From contig JACQVA010000008.1 of NCBI GenBank assembly GCA_016210005.1, positions 74,625-138,624 on the forward strand: a DNA stretch of 64,000 nt, read 5' to 3'. A program made the position numbers and the translations under genes. This stretch comes from Deltaproteobacteria bacterium (GTDB lineage: Bacteria > Desulfobacterota > Binatia > HRBIN30 > JACQVA1). This document shows, one piece after another, positions 52,338 to 60,811 of the stretch. Under the pieces are notes generated by a model. That model had not been told where the DNA came from, did not search any database, and was given only the letters and a program-made list of their open reading frames with translations. Numbering within the stretch: position 1 is the stretch's first letter; each line of letters opens with the position of its first letter.

Positions 52338-53681
52338 GTGACAAGCGGGGCTCCGGCGGCGGCGCCGCCACACGATATCGCCGTTGTGATGCCGGCCGGC
52401 AGCGTGCAGCTGATCGTCCTCGGCGTCGTTCTGCTCGGCGGCGCCGCGGGCGGGCCGCTGGCCTTCGCCGCCGGCGGCTTGCCGGCGTTTCTTGCCGTCT
52501 ACCTGGTGCAGTTGGGAGCCTGGATTTGGGCGGCGCGGGTGGTGTGGCGGTCGGGTGCGCGAGCGAGCGTCGCGCTCATCCTGGGCTTCGCGCTGGCGAT
52601 GCGCGTGGCCGTCATGACGGCGCCGCCGTTCTTATCCTCTGACGTCTACCGCTACATCTGGGACGGCAAGCTGGTGCTGTACGGCATCAACCCGTTTAGC
52701 TTTGTGCCGGCCGCGCCGGAGCTGGCGCACCTGCGCGACGCGAGCATTTATCCGCGAGTGAACCGGCCCGGCAGCACCCACACCATTTATCCGCCGCTGG
52801 CACAGGCCGCGTTCGCGGCTGCCTACAGCACCGGCGGTGATAGCGTCGCGGGCATGCGCGGCGTGTTGCTGCTCGGCGAATTGGTCACGGCTCTGGCCTT
52901 GCTGGTGCTGCTGCGACGGTGGGGGTTGAACCCGGCGCGGGTGCTGCTCTACGCCTGGTGTCCCTTGCCGCTATGGGAGATCGGCAGCAGTGCGCACGTC
53001 GACGGCTTGGCCGTCACCGCGATCACCTTGGCGTTGCTCGCCGACGCGCGCGGGCAGCGGTTCGGTAGCGGCCTGGCGCTGGCTGCAGGCGCTCTGACCA
53101 AACTCTATCCGGCAGCGCTGCTGCCGCTGTTCTGGCCGCGGGGACGAGCGCGCATGCTGCTAACCTGCGTGCTCGCCAGCGTGCTGGCATTCGTGCCGTT
53201 GCTTTCGGTCGGCCGCGGCATTGTCGGCTACTTGCCCTGGTACTTGGCCGAGGAGGGTTATGGCAGCGGCGAACGCTTCCTCTTCTATCGCCTGCTCGCA
53301 CGCTTGTGGCCGAGCGCGCCGCCGGCGGGATACTATGTGCTGGCGGCGGCGGCCGGCGCATGGGTGGCCGGGCAGGCCACACGCCGCAGCGCGGCGGCAC
53401 CGCGAAAACTCAGCGTAGCCGCGGCCGACGTTGCGGGCTGCCTCCTACTGCTGGCGACACCGCATTACCCCTGGTACATGCTCTGGCTCTTGCCGCTGTT
53501 GTGCGTGAGCCCGAGCGCACCGTGGTTGTACCTGGTGGCCGCCGCGCCGGCTTTGTATCTTGGCGGACTCGATGCCGAAGTGGGCGAACGCAGCTTGCTG
53601 GCAGGCACACTCGTGTACGGCGGCACCGCTGTGCTGGTAGCGTGGCGGGCGCTGTTCGGCGACCGGGCGCAGCCCGGCTGA
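52338..53681 (+). CDS. Polytopic membrane glycosyltransferase (GT87/mannosyltransferase-like)
   Basis: A 447-residue membrane protein with ~10-12 hydrophobic segments. SSDVYRYIWDGKLVLYGINPF near residue 100 is the acidic loop motif of polyprenol-phosphate-dependent GT-C glycosyltransferases (MptB/GT87 type). IYPPLAQ, AHVDGLAVTAI and ALTKLYPAALLPLF follow. It would add a sugar to a lipid or glycan on the outer face of the inner membrane. Start GTG 52338 is tentative; an ATG at 52389 is also possible. It closes the radical SAM cluster 57 bp downstream of gene 2, and could glycosylate the product. Confidence 0.8.
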   Translation: MTSGAPAAAPPHDIAVVMPAGSVQLIVLGVVLLGGAAGGPLAFAAGGLPAFLAVYLVQLGAWIWAARVVWRSGARASVALILGFALAMRVAVMTAPPFLSSDVYRYIWDGKLVLYGINPFSFVPAAPELAHLRDASIYPRVNRPGSTHTIYPPLAQAAFAAAYSTGGDSVAGMRGVLLLGELVTALALLVLLRRWGLNPARVLLYAWCPLPLWEIGSSAHVDGLAVTAITLALLADARGQRFGSGLALAAGALTKLYPAALLPLFWPRGRARMLLTCVLASVLAFVPLLSVGRGIVGYLPWYLAEEGYGSGERFLFYRLLARLWPSAPPAGYYVLAAAAGAWVAGQATRRSAAAPRKLSVAAADVAGCLLLLATPHYPWYMLWLLPLLCVSPSAPWLYLVAAAPALYLGGLDAEVGERSLLAGTLVYGGTAVLVAWRALFGDRAQPG

Positions 53682-53734
53682 GTCCAGCCTCCAGCGCCAC
53701 CTTGGCGCTGCGCCGAGACCCGCGCCCTGCTCGC

Positions 53735-54358
53735 TCAAGCTTTGAAGCTGCCGATGTACGGCAGCCGCGCGGCGGTGGCGCGGGTCTGCTCGGTGGCAGC
53801 GAGCAATGTGCGGGTGGCATCCCAGGTGCCGTCGAGCAGCTGCCGGCGGACACCGTCGGGCAGGCCGATCGCGTAGGCCGCGCCGCGATAGCGGGCGGTC
53901 ATGGTGGTAAGATCAACCGTGAGATCGTGCGGCGGATCGGCTTCAACCGCGCTCATGAGCGCGGCCACCTCGGCGGCGCCGGCCGTCACGCAGGGAATCC
54001 CGAGGGCAACGCAGTTACCGAAGAAGATGTCGGCGAACGACTCGCCGACGATGGCCTTGATGCCCCAGCGCAGCAGGGCCTGCGGCGCGTGCTCGCGCGA
54101 GGAGCCGCAGCCGAAATTCTTGTTGACGACGGCAACACGCGCACCCTTGGCTTGGTACCTGGGGTCGTCCATCACGTGTCCGAGCGGCGCACCGGAGTCG
54201 GGATCGAAGCGGGCGTCGTAGAAAGCGTACCGCCCCATGCCGTCGAAGGTGATCGCCTTCATGAAGCGGGCGGGGATGATCCGGTCGGTGTCGATGTCGT
54301 TGCCGCGCAGCGGAATCGGCCGGCCGGTGACCGTGCTGATCGGGATCAATTGGCTCAT
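53735..54358 (-). CDS. leuD: 3-isopropylmalate dehydratase small subunit
   Basis: A 207-residue LeuD. PLRGNDIDTDRIIPARF, NKNFGCGSSREHAPQAL (the small-subunit signature) and FADIFFGNCVALGIP are all present. With LeuC it isomerises 2-isopropylmalate to 3-isopropylmalate in leucine synthesis. It follows leuC on the same strand (96-bp gap). The ATG at MSQLIPIST is chosen. No leuA or leuB is in the window. Confidence 0.95.
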   Translation of the reverse strand: MSQLIPISTVTGRPIPLRGNDIDTDRIIPARFMKAITFDGMGRYAFYDARFDPDSGAPLGHVMDDPRYQAKGARVAVVNKNFGCGSSREHAPQALLRWGIKAIVGESFADIFFGNCVALGIPCVTAGAAEVAALMSAVEADPPHDLTVDLTTMTARYRGAAYAIGLPDGVRRQLLDGTWDATRTLLAATEQTRATAARLPYIGSFKA

Positions 54359-54454
54359 GGCTCCTCGCAGATCTACTTGTTCACAACGGATTGAACGGAT
54401 TCGACGGGTCAGGAACTTGTCGGAGATCGGTTCTGCAATGCCTCTGCTCTGCAC

Positions 54455-55864
54455 TCAGTTCGTGGCCAGCAGCTTCCTTACGTCGGTGACCGCGCCTTCG
54501 ATGGCGGCCGCGGCCACCATCGCCGGGCTCATCAGCAACGTGCGGCCCGAGGGGCTGCCTTGGCGGCCCTTGAAGTTGCGGTTGCTCGACGAGGCGCAGA
54601 GTTGGCGGCCGACGAGCTTGTCGGGATTCATCGCCAGACACATCGAGCAGCCCGGCAAGCGCCATTCGAAACCCGCGCTGCGGAAGATCTCGTCCAGCCC
54701 TTCGGCCTCGGCCGCGCGCGCCACCGCTTGTGATCCGGGCACCACCAGGGCTTTGACCTGGGGTTTCACCTTGCCCAACTTGGCGACCTTGGCGGCCTCG
54801 CGCAGATCGGAGAGCCGGCCGTTGGTGCACGAGCCGATGAAGGCGACATCGATGCGGGTGCCGGCGATCGCCGCGCCCGGCTGCAGGCCCATGTAAGCGT
54901 AAGCGTCTTCGGCCACTGCGCGCTCGTCGTCGCTCAAGGATTCCGGGCGCGGCAGCCGCTCGTCGACGCCGATGGCTTGTCCGGGATTGATGCCCCAGGT
55001 GACCGTAGGCGCGAGCGCGCCGCCATCGAGGCGTACGCTGTCGTGATACGAGGCGTCGGGGTCAGAGGCCATCGACTGCCACCAGACCACCGCGCGTTCG
55101 AAAGCCGCGCCCGCGGGGGCGAATTGGCGGCCGCGCAAGTAGTCGAATGTGTGCGCGTCCGGGTTGACGTAACCGCAACGCGCGCCACCCTCGATGCTCA
55201 TGTTGCAGACGGTCATGCGCTCTTCCATCGCCATGCGCGCGATCACCGCCCCGCCGTACTCGTAGGCCAAGCCGACGCCGCCCTTGACACCGAGCGTGCG
55301 GATGACGTGCAGGGTAACGTCCTTGGCGTAGACCCCCGCAGCCAGCGCGCCGTCGACGGCAATGCGGCGCACCCGCGGGCGGGCGATGGCCAAGCACTGG
55401 CTAGCGAGAACGTCGCGCACTTGGCTGGTGCCGACGCCGAAGGCAACGGCGCCGAAGGCGCCGTGGGTGCTGGTATGGCTGTCGCCGCAGGCGATGGTGA
55501 GGCCGGGCTGGGTGAGTCCCAGCTCGGGGCCGATCACGTGCACGATGCCCTGCTGGCCGGTGGTACGGTCGAGCAGGCGAATGCCACACTGGCGGCAATT
55601 GGCCTCGAGCGCACTGAGCATGGCCTCGGCCTGCGCGTCAGCGAACGGGCGCGCGGTGCTGTCGGTCGGGATGATGTGATCGACCGTGGCGATGGTGCGA
55701 TCGGGAAACGGCACCGCCAGCCCCTGCTCGCGCAGCATTTCGAACGCCTGCGGGCTGGTTACTTCATGAATCAGGTGGAGCCCAATGAACAGCTGCGTCT
55801 GCCCGCCCGGCAGCTCGCGCACCGTATGAGCGTCCCACACCTTGTCGAGCAAACTCTTTCCCAT
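54455..55864 (-). CDS. leuC: 3-isopropylmalate dehydratase large subunit
   Basis: A 469-residue aconitase-family Leu[36 protein letters not shown] (Fe-S Cys) and [12 protein letters not shown] (two more Fe-S Cys) are the expected motifs, and the [4Fe-4S] ligand set is complete. It works with leuD just downstream. The ATG at MGKSLLDKV is used; the leader upstream holds a perfect hairpin (55961-55980) that might form part of an attenuator. Confidence 0.95.
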   Translation of the reverse strand: MGKSLLDKVWDAHTVRELPGGQTQLFIGLHLIHEVTSPQAFEMLREQGLAVPFPDRTIATVDHIIPTDSTARPFADAQAEAMLSALEANCRQCGIRLLDRTTGQQGIVHVIGPELGLTQPGLTIACGDSHTSTHGAFGAVAFGVGTSQVRDVLASQCLAIARPRVRRIAVDGALAAGVYAKDVTLHVIRTLGVKGGVGLAYEYGGAVIARMAMEERMTVCNMSIEGGARCGYVNPDAHTFDYLRGRQFAPAGAAFERAVVWWQSMASDPDASYHDSVRLDGGALAPTVTWGINPGQAIGVDERLPRPESLSDDERAVAEDAYAYMGLQPGAAIAGTRIDVAFIGSCTNGRLSDLREAAKVAKLGKVKPQVKALVVPGSQAVARAAEAEGLDEIFRSAGFEWRLPGCSMCLAMNPDKLVGRQLCASSSNRNFKGRQGSPSGRTLLMSPAMVAAAAIEGAVTDVRKLLATN

Positions 55865-55960
55865 TGCGAGACCTCTGGGGCCCATGTCTAGCGAGTCGCG
55901 ACGCGACATGCCAGCTGGGTTGCCGAACGTGGGATCGGCCCCCGGCCGGAGCGACCGGAG

Positions 55961-55980
55961 GCGGGCTGCCCTCAGCCCGC
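55961..55980. repeat. 8-bp perfect hairpin upstream of leuC
   Basis: GCGGGCTG and CAGCCCGC flank a 4-nt loop (CCCT), ~100 bp before the leuC start on the minus strand. It is in the right place for a leader hairpin of the leucine operon, but no Leu-rich leader peptide or T-box core was found. It is also close to the exbB promoter on the other strand. Confidence 0.45.
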
Positions 55981-56012
55981 AGGTGTGTGGGGCCCAGTCG
56001 CGCTCGGCTCAA

Positions 56013-56041
56013 TTGCACGGGTGGCGGGCGTGGGCTATAGC
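56013..56041 (+). promoter_or_regulatory. Candidate sigma-70 promoter of exbB-exbD
   Basis: TTGCAC (56013-56018) and TATAGC (56036-56041) are separated by exactly 17 bp. A start near 56048 would leave a ~53-nt leader before the exbB ATG. Confidence 0.45.
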
Positions 56042-56100
56042 TGCGCCATGGTGGTTTTTCTGGCGTGGCGTAGCGATCGCGGCGCGGCCACTGATTGTCG

Positions 56101-56754
56101 ATGACCCCAACTGGCTTTGTCGAACTGATTGAACACGGCGGTGTGGTGATGTACCCGCTGCTGCTCTGTTCGGTGATCAGCGTGGCGGTGATCGTGGAGC
56201 GGCTGTGGTCCTTGATCCGCGCGAGTCGAGGCTCGCGGCGGCTTCACCGAATGGTGGCGGAGGCTTACGAAGACGGCGGCCTGAGCGATGCCCTTGCCGT
56301 CTGCCGGCGCGACGATTCGCCGCTGGCGGCGGTGTATCACGCGGTGCTGGCCGCCGCCGATGCCGATGGCCGCGCGCGCATCGCCCAGCGCAAGCTCGGC
56401 GAAGTTGCGCGCAGGCTCAAACGCTACATCTGGCTGCTCGGGACCATCGGCAGCCTGGCGCCGTTCATCGGCTTGTTCGGCACCGTGCTCGGCATCATCC
56501 GCTCCTTCGAGAACATGGCGGCCACCGGCTCCGGCGGCTTCGCCGTGGTCGCCGCCGGCATTTCGGAAGCGCTCATCGCCACCGCCGGCGGCTTGCTTGT
56601 GGGCGTGCTGTCGATCTTCGCTTACAACGCCTTCATGGTCCGCATCAACAACCACGCCGCGGTGCTGCGCGAATGGACCGACGAGTTGCTGATGCAGTTG
56701 GCCGCCCCGGTTGCACGCGAAGGGAGCTTGCCGCGTGTCGCTCAGTCCCGCTGA
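56101..56754 (+). CDS. ExbB/TolQ/MotA-family proton-channel protein
   Basis: A 217-residue MotA/TolQ/ExbB family protein. TM1 is around residues 15-35 (VVMYPLLLCSVISVAVIVE), with TM2 near 115-135 (LLGTIGSLAPFIGLFGTVLG) and TM3 near 155-178 (ALIATAGGLLVGVLSIFAYN), plus the family G-x-x-G-T-V-x-G motif. With ExbD-like it uses the proton gradient to drive a TonB- or Tol-type outer-membrane process. A TTG two codons earlier is less likely than the ATG used. It overlaps the exbD-like gene by 20 bp. No TonB gene is adjacent. Confidence 0.92.
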   Translation: MTPTGFVELIEHGGVVMYPLLLCSVISVAVIVERLWSLIRASRGSRRLHRMVAEAYEDGGLSDALAVCRRDDSPLAAVYHAVLAAADADGRARIAQRKLGEVARRLKRYIWLLGTIGSLAPFIGLFGTVLGIIRSFENMAATGSGGFAVVAAGISEALIATAGGLLVGVLSIFAYNAFMVRINNHAAVLREWTDELLMQLAAPVAREGSLPRVAQSR

Positions 56755-57148
56755 CGACGAGGGCGGCGAGGACATCGTCGCCGAGATCAACGTCACCCCG
56801 CTCACCGACATCTTTCTGGTGTTGCTGATCATCTTCATGGTCACCAGCACGGCGCTGCTGCAGCAAGGAACGAAGGTGAACCTGCCGCGCGGCGGCGCCG
56901 GCGGCAGCGAGCCGGCGGGCATCATCGTAACCGCCACCGCCGACCACCGGCTGGAGTTGAACGGCAAGCCGGTATCCTTCGAGGCGCTGCGGCCGGCGCT
57001 GCAAGCCGCGCTCGGCGAGCGCGCCGACAAACACGTGATCCTCCAGGGTGACCGCAGCGTCATCCTGGAAGACGCGGTAAAGATTATGACCATCGCCAAA
57101 GAGGCCGGGGCCGATAAGATCGCCATCGCCACCGAGCCCAAGCCCTAG
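56735..57148 (+). CDS. ExbD/TolR-family protein
   Basis: A 137-residue ExbD/TolR protein. The single N-terminal TM helix in INVTPLTDIFLVLLIIFMV contains the proton-conducting Asp, and the periplasmic part includes AEHRL/LELNGKPV- and ADKHVILQGDRSV-like segments. The start is taken as GTG, inside the end of exbB, so it is translationally coupled; a TTG further up is possible. It completes the ExbB-ExbD motor. The small XRE protein follows 9 bp later. Confidence 0.9.
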   Translation: MSLSPADDEGGEDIVAEINVTPLTDIFLVLLIIFMVTSTALLQQGTKVNLPRGGAGGSEPAGIIVTATADHRLELNGKPVSFEALRPALQAALGERADKHVILQGDRSVILEDAVKIMTIAKEAGADKIAIATEPKP

Positions 57149-57157
57149 GATTTGCCG

Positions 57158-57523
57158 GTGCCCGCCAAACGCCCCGCACGTTCGTCTTCGATCGGCGACT
57201 ACATCCGTCGCCAGCGCGAGCTGGCCAACATCTCCCTGCGTAAGATGGCCGACATGAGCGGCGTGTCACAGGTGGTGCTGGGTGAGATCGAACAGGGGCT
57301 GCGCAATCCTTCGCGCACGCTGCTGCAGTCCATCGCCACCGCCCTGCGCCTGTCGGCCGAGACCCTGCAATTGCAGGCCGGGGTCATCGATCCGCAAGAC
57401 ATCGATGAGGCCGACGTCGTTCGCGAGATTCACCGCGACCCGCACCTCACCGACCGCCAGCGCGATGTCCTGGTCGAGATCTACTCCGCTTTTCGCGCCA
57501 TCAACCGCACCCGGCGAGATTAG
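57158..57523 (+). CDS. Small XRE-family regulator
   Basis: A 121-residue protein. Residues ~10-68 are a helix-turn-helix (IGDYIRRQRELANISLRKMA, LGEIEQGLRNPSRTLLQSIA), then a helical tail (TDRQRDVLVEIYSAFRAINR). Binding site unknown. GTG at 57158 with AGGA 7 bp before is preferred over a TTG six bases earlier. It lies 9 bp after the exbD-like gene and is probably in the same operon, upstream of tmRNA. Confidence 0.85.
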   Translation: MPAKRPARSSSIGDYIRRQRELANISLRKMADMSGVSQVVLGEIEQGLRNPSRTLLQSIATALRLSAETLQLQAGVIDPQDIDEADVVREIHRDPHLTDRQRDVLVEIYSAFRAINRTRRD

Positions 57524-57585
57524 CGGCGCCGTCATCGCACGCACCGGCAGGGCCTACTAAGCGGCCATCGAGGCCGGCGCGCAGC

Positions 57586-57614
57586 TTGCGAGTGCGCTCG
57601 GCAGCCGCTACAGT
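57586..57614 (+). promoter_or_regulatory. Candidate promoter of tmRNA
   Basis: TTGCGA (57586-57591), a 17-bp spacer and TACAGT (57609-57614) give a sigma-70-like promoter, with 4/6 matches at each element. The expected start near 57621 would leave a ~110-nt 5' leader for removal by RNase P from pre-tmRNA. Confidence 0.4.
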
Positions 57615-57733
57615 CCGAGGCGTTGCCGGCGCCGTTTTGCTGGCGCCAAGTTCTTTGAGGATCGGTGACTCATCACTCGTCACTCATCCCCTCGCTGGTC
57701 ACCGGTCACTGGCCGCTGATCACTGTTCGACAC

Positions 57734-58152
<419 letters not shown>

Positions 58153-58181
58153 GCCCTCCGCCGCACGAGGCTCTGGAGGGC
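58153..58181. repeat. 7-bp hairpin within the tmRNA-downstream region
   Basis: GCCCTCC (58153-58159) and GGAGGGC (58175-58181) are perfect complements with a 15-nt loop, inside the first ~165-bp unit. Confidence 0.5.
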
Positions 58182-58241
58182 AGGCCCGCCGTAGCCTCAT
58201 GATCCTCGAAGCCTCTTGGCGAAGGGGATTGGCGTAGGAGG

Positions 58242-58309
58242 GCTGCGCTGCTGGCGCCGCGATCGCGCTCCGCGAGCTTCGGATGACATGCCATGCAAGT
58301 CAGCGCAGC
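58242..58309. repeat. 9-bp inverted repeat with ~50-nt spacer
   Basis: GCTGCGCTG (58242-58250) and CAGCGCAGC (58301-58309) are perfect complements. They bracket the junction of the two tandem ~165-bp units. Confidence 0.5.
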
Positions 58310-58525
58310 GAGAAGGAGCGCAGGATGATGAAGTAGGTGCTTCGGCCTGCCAACCGAAGCCTCATGACCACCGAAGCCAGGCGAAGGTGGTTGGCGAACG
58401 TCGGCCTCGGCGAGCCGTGCGGCCTGCAACCTGCTGAGTGCGTCTGCGACATGCCCGCCGGAGCCCGGGCGAAGGTGGGATCGTGGCACGGTGCTCGCTA
58501 CCTGGCTTTCAGACTCGCTGAAACC

Positions 58526-58556
58526 GGTTGTCTCCGCTTCGCTCCGAGAGACAACC
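58526..58556. repeat. 9-bp inverted repeat
   Basis: GGTTGTCTC (58526-58534) and GAGACAACC (58548-58556) are perfect complements with a 13-nt loop. No T-tract follows. Same cluster of hairpins as the ones after tmRNA. Confidence 0.55.
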
Positions 58557-58783
58557 ACGCTTACAGTAACTCCCGCGCGAGCGGCCGAAGCCGCGGGGGT
58601 CAGCCCCTGAATAAGAAATAGGGCGGCATGCAGAGGCGCTTCCCATGGCACGTCCACAGCGGATCGCGCTTGCGGGGCGCGGTGTACCGCGTCACGGCGC
58701 GGTCACCAAAGCCAAGACAAGCTGACGCCCAAAGAGCAAACTGGACCAATGGCGCGCCTGCCCGTTGCGCTACCGGACCTGGC

Positions 58784-58853
58784 GGCCGCCCACATGGACC
58801 GGCCCACGACGTTCTCTCCGGTGATCGCAGCGGTTGCGCGGCATGGGACGATG
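58784..58853 (+). repeat. Coding-like dispersed repeat, copy 1
   Basis: A ~70-bp sequence starting GGCCGCCC and containing ACGACGTTCTCTCC. In one plus-strand frame it encodes PTTFSPVIAAVARHGTM. Against copy 2 (59824-59894) most differences fall at third codon positions and are silent, so both descend from a protein-coding sequence. It sits ~85 bp beyond the vapC stop. Confidence 0.6.
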
Positions 58854-58936
58854 TTTCGCGACGATATCGTCACGGCCTTCCGGGTCAGGCATCAGCGATG
58901 CTGGCCAGCCGTTCACGGCCGCGCTCAGTGCTCGCG

Positions 58937-59389
58937 TCAGGCCACGAGCCTCGCCCCCGGCACAACAATGTCGACTCCCGCCGGCGCGAGCGCCCGGAAG
59001 TGACGCTGGTTGAACGTGAGCAAAGCGGAGGCTTTGGCTTTGACCGCACAGCGTGCAATCACGGCGTCGTAGGTGCGACCTCCCGCAATCGCATTGCTCG
59101 GCGCCTCCCGTAAGAGACTGCGGTAGGACGCCGCATCGAGTGCCATCAGCCTGCCGGCGCGCAGGAAGTTCGCGTCCAACACCGCCATCGCGTCGGCAGG
59201 CGAAAGACGATGTGGCGGCGGGAGGCGTGTCAACACTGCGTACGCCTCGACGAGGGCCGGCGCAACCACGATCATCGGGTCCTTCGAGCCGAGCCGCCGG
59301 TTGAGTTCCGCCTCGGCGGGTGCGTGATGCTCGTGCCACGCGCACACGGCGGCTACAATGCAGCTGGTATCGGGGACGAACCCCGCCAC
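58937..59389 (-). CDS. vapC: VapC-type PIN-domain toxin
   Basis: A 150-residue PIN-domain endoribonuclease. D7 in PDTSCIVAA, the Glu in APALVEAYAVL and the Asp in TYDAVIARCA give the acidic metal-binding set, followed by a late LLTFNQRHF block. VapC toxins cleave tRNA or rRNA and are neutralised by the adjacent VapB. The start is GTG, 7 bp after the vapB stop, with no ATG near. The protein looks complete. Part of the TA island between tmRNA and tRNA-Leu. Confidence 0.9.
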   Translation of the reverse strand: MAGFVPDTSCIVAAVCAWHEHHAPAEAELNRRLGSKDPMIVVAPALVEAYAVLTRLPPPHRLSPADAMAVLDANFLRAGRLMALDAASYRSLLREAPSNAIAGGRTYDAVIARCAVKAKASALLTFNQRHFRALAPAGVDIVVPGARLVA

Positions 59390-59396
59390 GCCGGTG

Positions 59397-59660
59397 TCAC
59401 TCGCGCCCGCGCCGCTCGCGACGTAGCACCCGACGGGTTCGTTCCACCGTCTCCGCGCGTAACGGGCCGGTCTTTCCCTCCGGAACGGCGACCAGAAGCC
59501 GTCCCTGGCGCACGAGTTTCACCGGCGTCGGTGCCGGCTCGATCTCCACCCGTCCGTCGCGCCAGCGCACCTCGAGGGGTGTGCCCGGCCTCAGCCCGGC
59601 CTCGCGTCGGATCTCGCCAGGGATCACCAGTCGCCCGGCCGAATCCATGGTCGTCTTCAT
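59397..59660 (-). CDS. vapB: AbrB/MazE-fold (VapB) antitoxin
   Basis: An 87-residue antitoxin. Its N-terminal swapped-hairpin DNA-binding domain begins MDSAGRLVIPGEIRREAGL and continues GTPLEVRWRDGRVEIEP, typical of SpoVT/AbrB antitoxins. The C-terminal tail (VERTRRVLRRERRGRE) would wrap and inhibit VapC. It precedes vapC on the same strand, the usual order. The ATG at MKTTMDSAG is used; a start 12 codons earlier is unlikely. The complex probably represses its own promoter upstream. Confidence 0.88.
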   Translation of the reverse strand: MKTTMDSAGRLVIPGEIRREAGLRPGTPLEVRWRDGRVEIEPAPTPVKLVRQGRLLVAVPEGKTGPLRAETVERTRRVLRRERRGRE

Positions 59661-59823
59661 GGCATGGCATCTACCACCCAGGTTGGCGCCGTTCAACGCC
59701 GGCGACCAGACGCCGATCGGGGTGGCTTGGGTTGCCTACGCCGGTGCTACGGCCGCTATCGTGCTTCTCCTCGATCGAGCGGCAATCACCGCGTCTCTCG
59801 GGGGAAACCGTGCTCGGTGGGAG

Positions 59824-59894
59824 GGCCGCCCCCCCGGGCCCGACCTACGACGTTCTCTCCTGTAATCGCAGCTGTCGTGCGGCACGGCACCATG
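59824..59894 (+). repeat. Coding-like dispersed repeat, copy 2
   Basis: Partner of copy 1 at 58784-58853, same orientation. It encodes PTTFSPVIAAVVRHGTM in one plus-strand frame. The two copies bracket vapBC as direct repeats, and this copy ends 3 bp from the stop of the CopG-type antitoxin gene. Confidence 0.6.
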
Positions 59895-59897
59895 CGC

Positions 59898-60203
59898 TCA
59901 CGCAGCGGCGCGCGGTTTGGCCCGGCGGCGGCGTGCGCCACTTTCATGTGCCAGGCGTTCCCGCAGCCACGGGTTGGCGATCGTCTCGGGGCTCACGCCG
60001 CGAGCCGCTGCCACGGCATGTAACTCCCGCGCGGGCCGGGGTTCGACCGCGAAGAGATGCGACTGCCGTTGCAGGTGGAACGACACGGACGCCGGCTCGG
60101 TTTGGTCCCAGTAATCCGCGAGATCGTGCGTGTCCCAGAATCGGCCGGCCGCTTCCGCGGTGCGGAAGTGTCGTGGAATACCCGCTGTCTTAGCTCTTGC
60201 CAT
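59898..60203 (-). CDS. CopG/BrnA-type antitoxin, orphan
   Basis: A 101-residue CopG_antitoxin (PF12441-like) protein. FWDTHDLADYWDQTEP is the diagnostic segment, and a basic C-terminus follows. Normally such genes follow a BrnT-type toxin. Here only a short in-frame remnant, ending in a BrnT-like C-terminus, precedes and slightly overlaps it, so this antitoxin appears orphan. It has AAGGAG ~10 bp before its ATG and may still act as a repressor. Confidence 0.75.
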   Translation of the reverse strand: MARAKTAGIPRHFRTAEAAGRFWDTHDLADYWDQTEPASVSFHLQRQSHLFAVEPRPARELHAVAAARGVSPETIANPWLRERLAHESGARRRRAKPRAAA

Positions 60204-60309
60204 AGCGGTTCCGCTCCTTTGCGCTCATGTCGCGGGCACTGATAACCAGGGCCCTTGCGCCCGCCTTACGAACGTGTCGAGCGAGATGATCTCGCGAACG
60301 TCCACATCC
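60190..60309 (-). pseudogene. Possible BrnT-like toxin remnant
   Basis: Minus-strand frame reads DHLARHVRKAGARALVISAR and ends DMSAKERNRYGKS before TAA at 60190. The segment ALVISARDMSAKERNRY closely recalls the BrnT C-terminus (VISARDMxxKERxRY), and DHLARH recalls its early HI.RH motif. Most of the domain between is missing, so a large internal deletion is suspected. It overlaps the antitoxin start by 14 bp. Identification is by eye and tentative. Confidence 0.35.
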
Positions 60310-60374
60310 CTCCCCGTGTCGTTGTGATTGGCTCCGACCCCTTCGCAACGCTCACCAGATGGCCGAGCGCACGG

Positions 60375-60580
60375 CTACGAGGCCTCGATGCTACCGGGCC
60401 GGAGCTTGGCGCGACTCCGGCGCATGAAGTTCCACAATGCTTCCATCTCCACGACGCGCGTTCCACCGACAGACGCACCGCCTCGGCGTCCGTGGTGGCG
60501 CCCAACGCTCGCCTCGCACGTCGTACCGCGACCTCGTCTACGAAGAGGGCTTTGCGCTTCAGGTTCGATCGTGCTGCCAT
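60375..60580 (-). pseudogene. Frameshifted VapB-type antitoxin
   Basis: Starting at ATG 60580 one frame reads MAARSNLKRKALFVDEVAV, then ARRALGATTDAEAVRLSVER, a VapB/PF09957-like ribbon-helix-helix. At the GC-rich ACGCGCGTCG (~60456-60465) the sense passes to another frame and continues VVEMEALWNFMRRSRAKL, ending RPGSIEAS. Together these make a normal ~68-residue antitoxin. A 2-bp gain (or 1-bp loss) in the CG run explains the shift. No PIN toxin follows, so this module is decayed. A sequencing error is possible. Confidence 0.65.
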
Positions 60581-60811
60581 CGCATCCCTCGCTGTGTCGT
60601 GCGCACCGGCATGCCGGATCAAGCCCTGGATACGACAGCCCTGGATGCGGTGTGGCGGTGAAGGAGATCCCGTCCGCAGGGTGGAACGTCGGGCGATCCT
60701 TCGCGACGATACCGACCGAGGGAGTTTTCTGCGCCGGCTGTGTCGTCGCAAAGGAAGAAGCACTAGGGTGCCCCGGTCGAAGGGGCCTTGAGTTGACCAC
60801 ACGTCATTCCG

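Noticed and set aside
58784-59894. Integron attC sites next to TA genes
   Set aside because: The repeats lie beyond TA-gene stops, but they lack RYYYAAC/GTTRRRY cores and palindromic arms, and their differences are silent codon changes.
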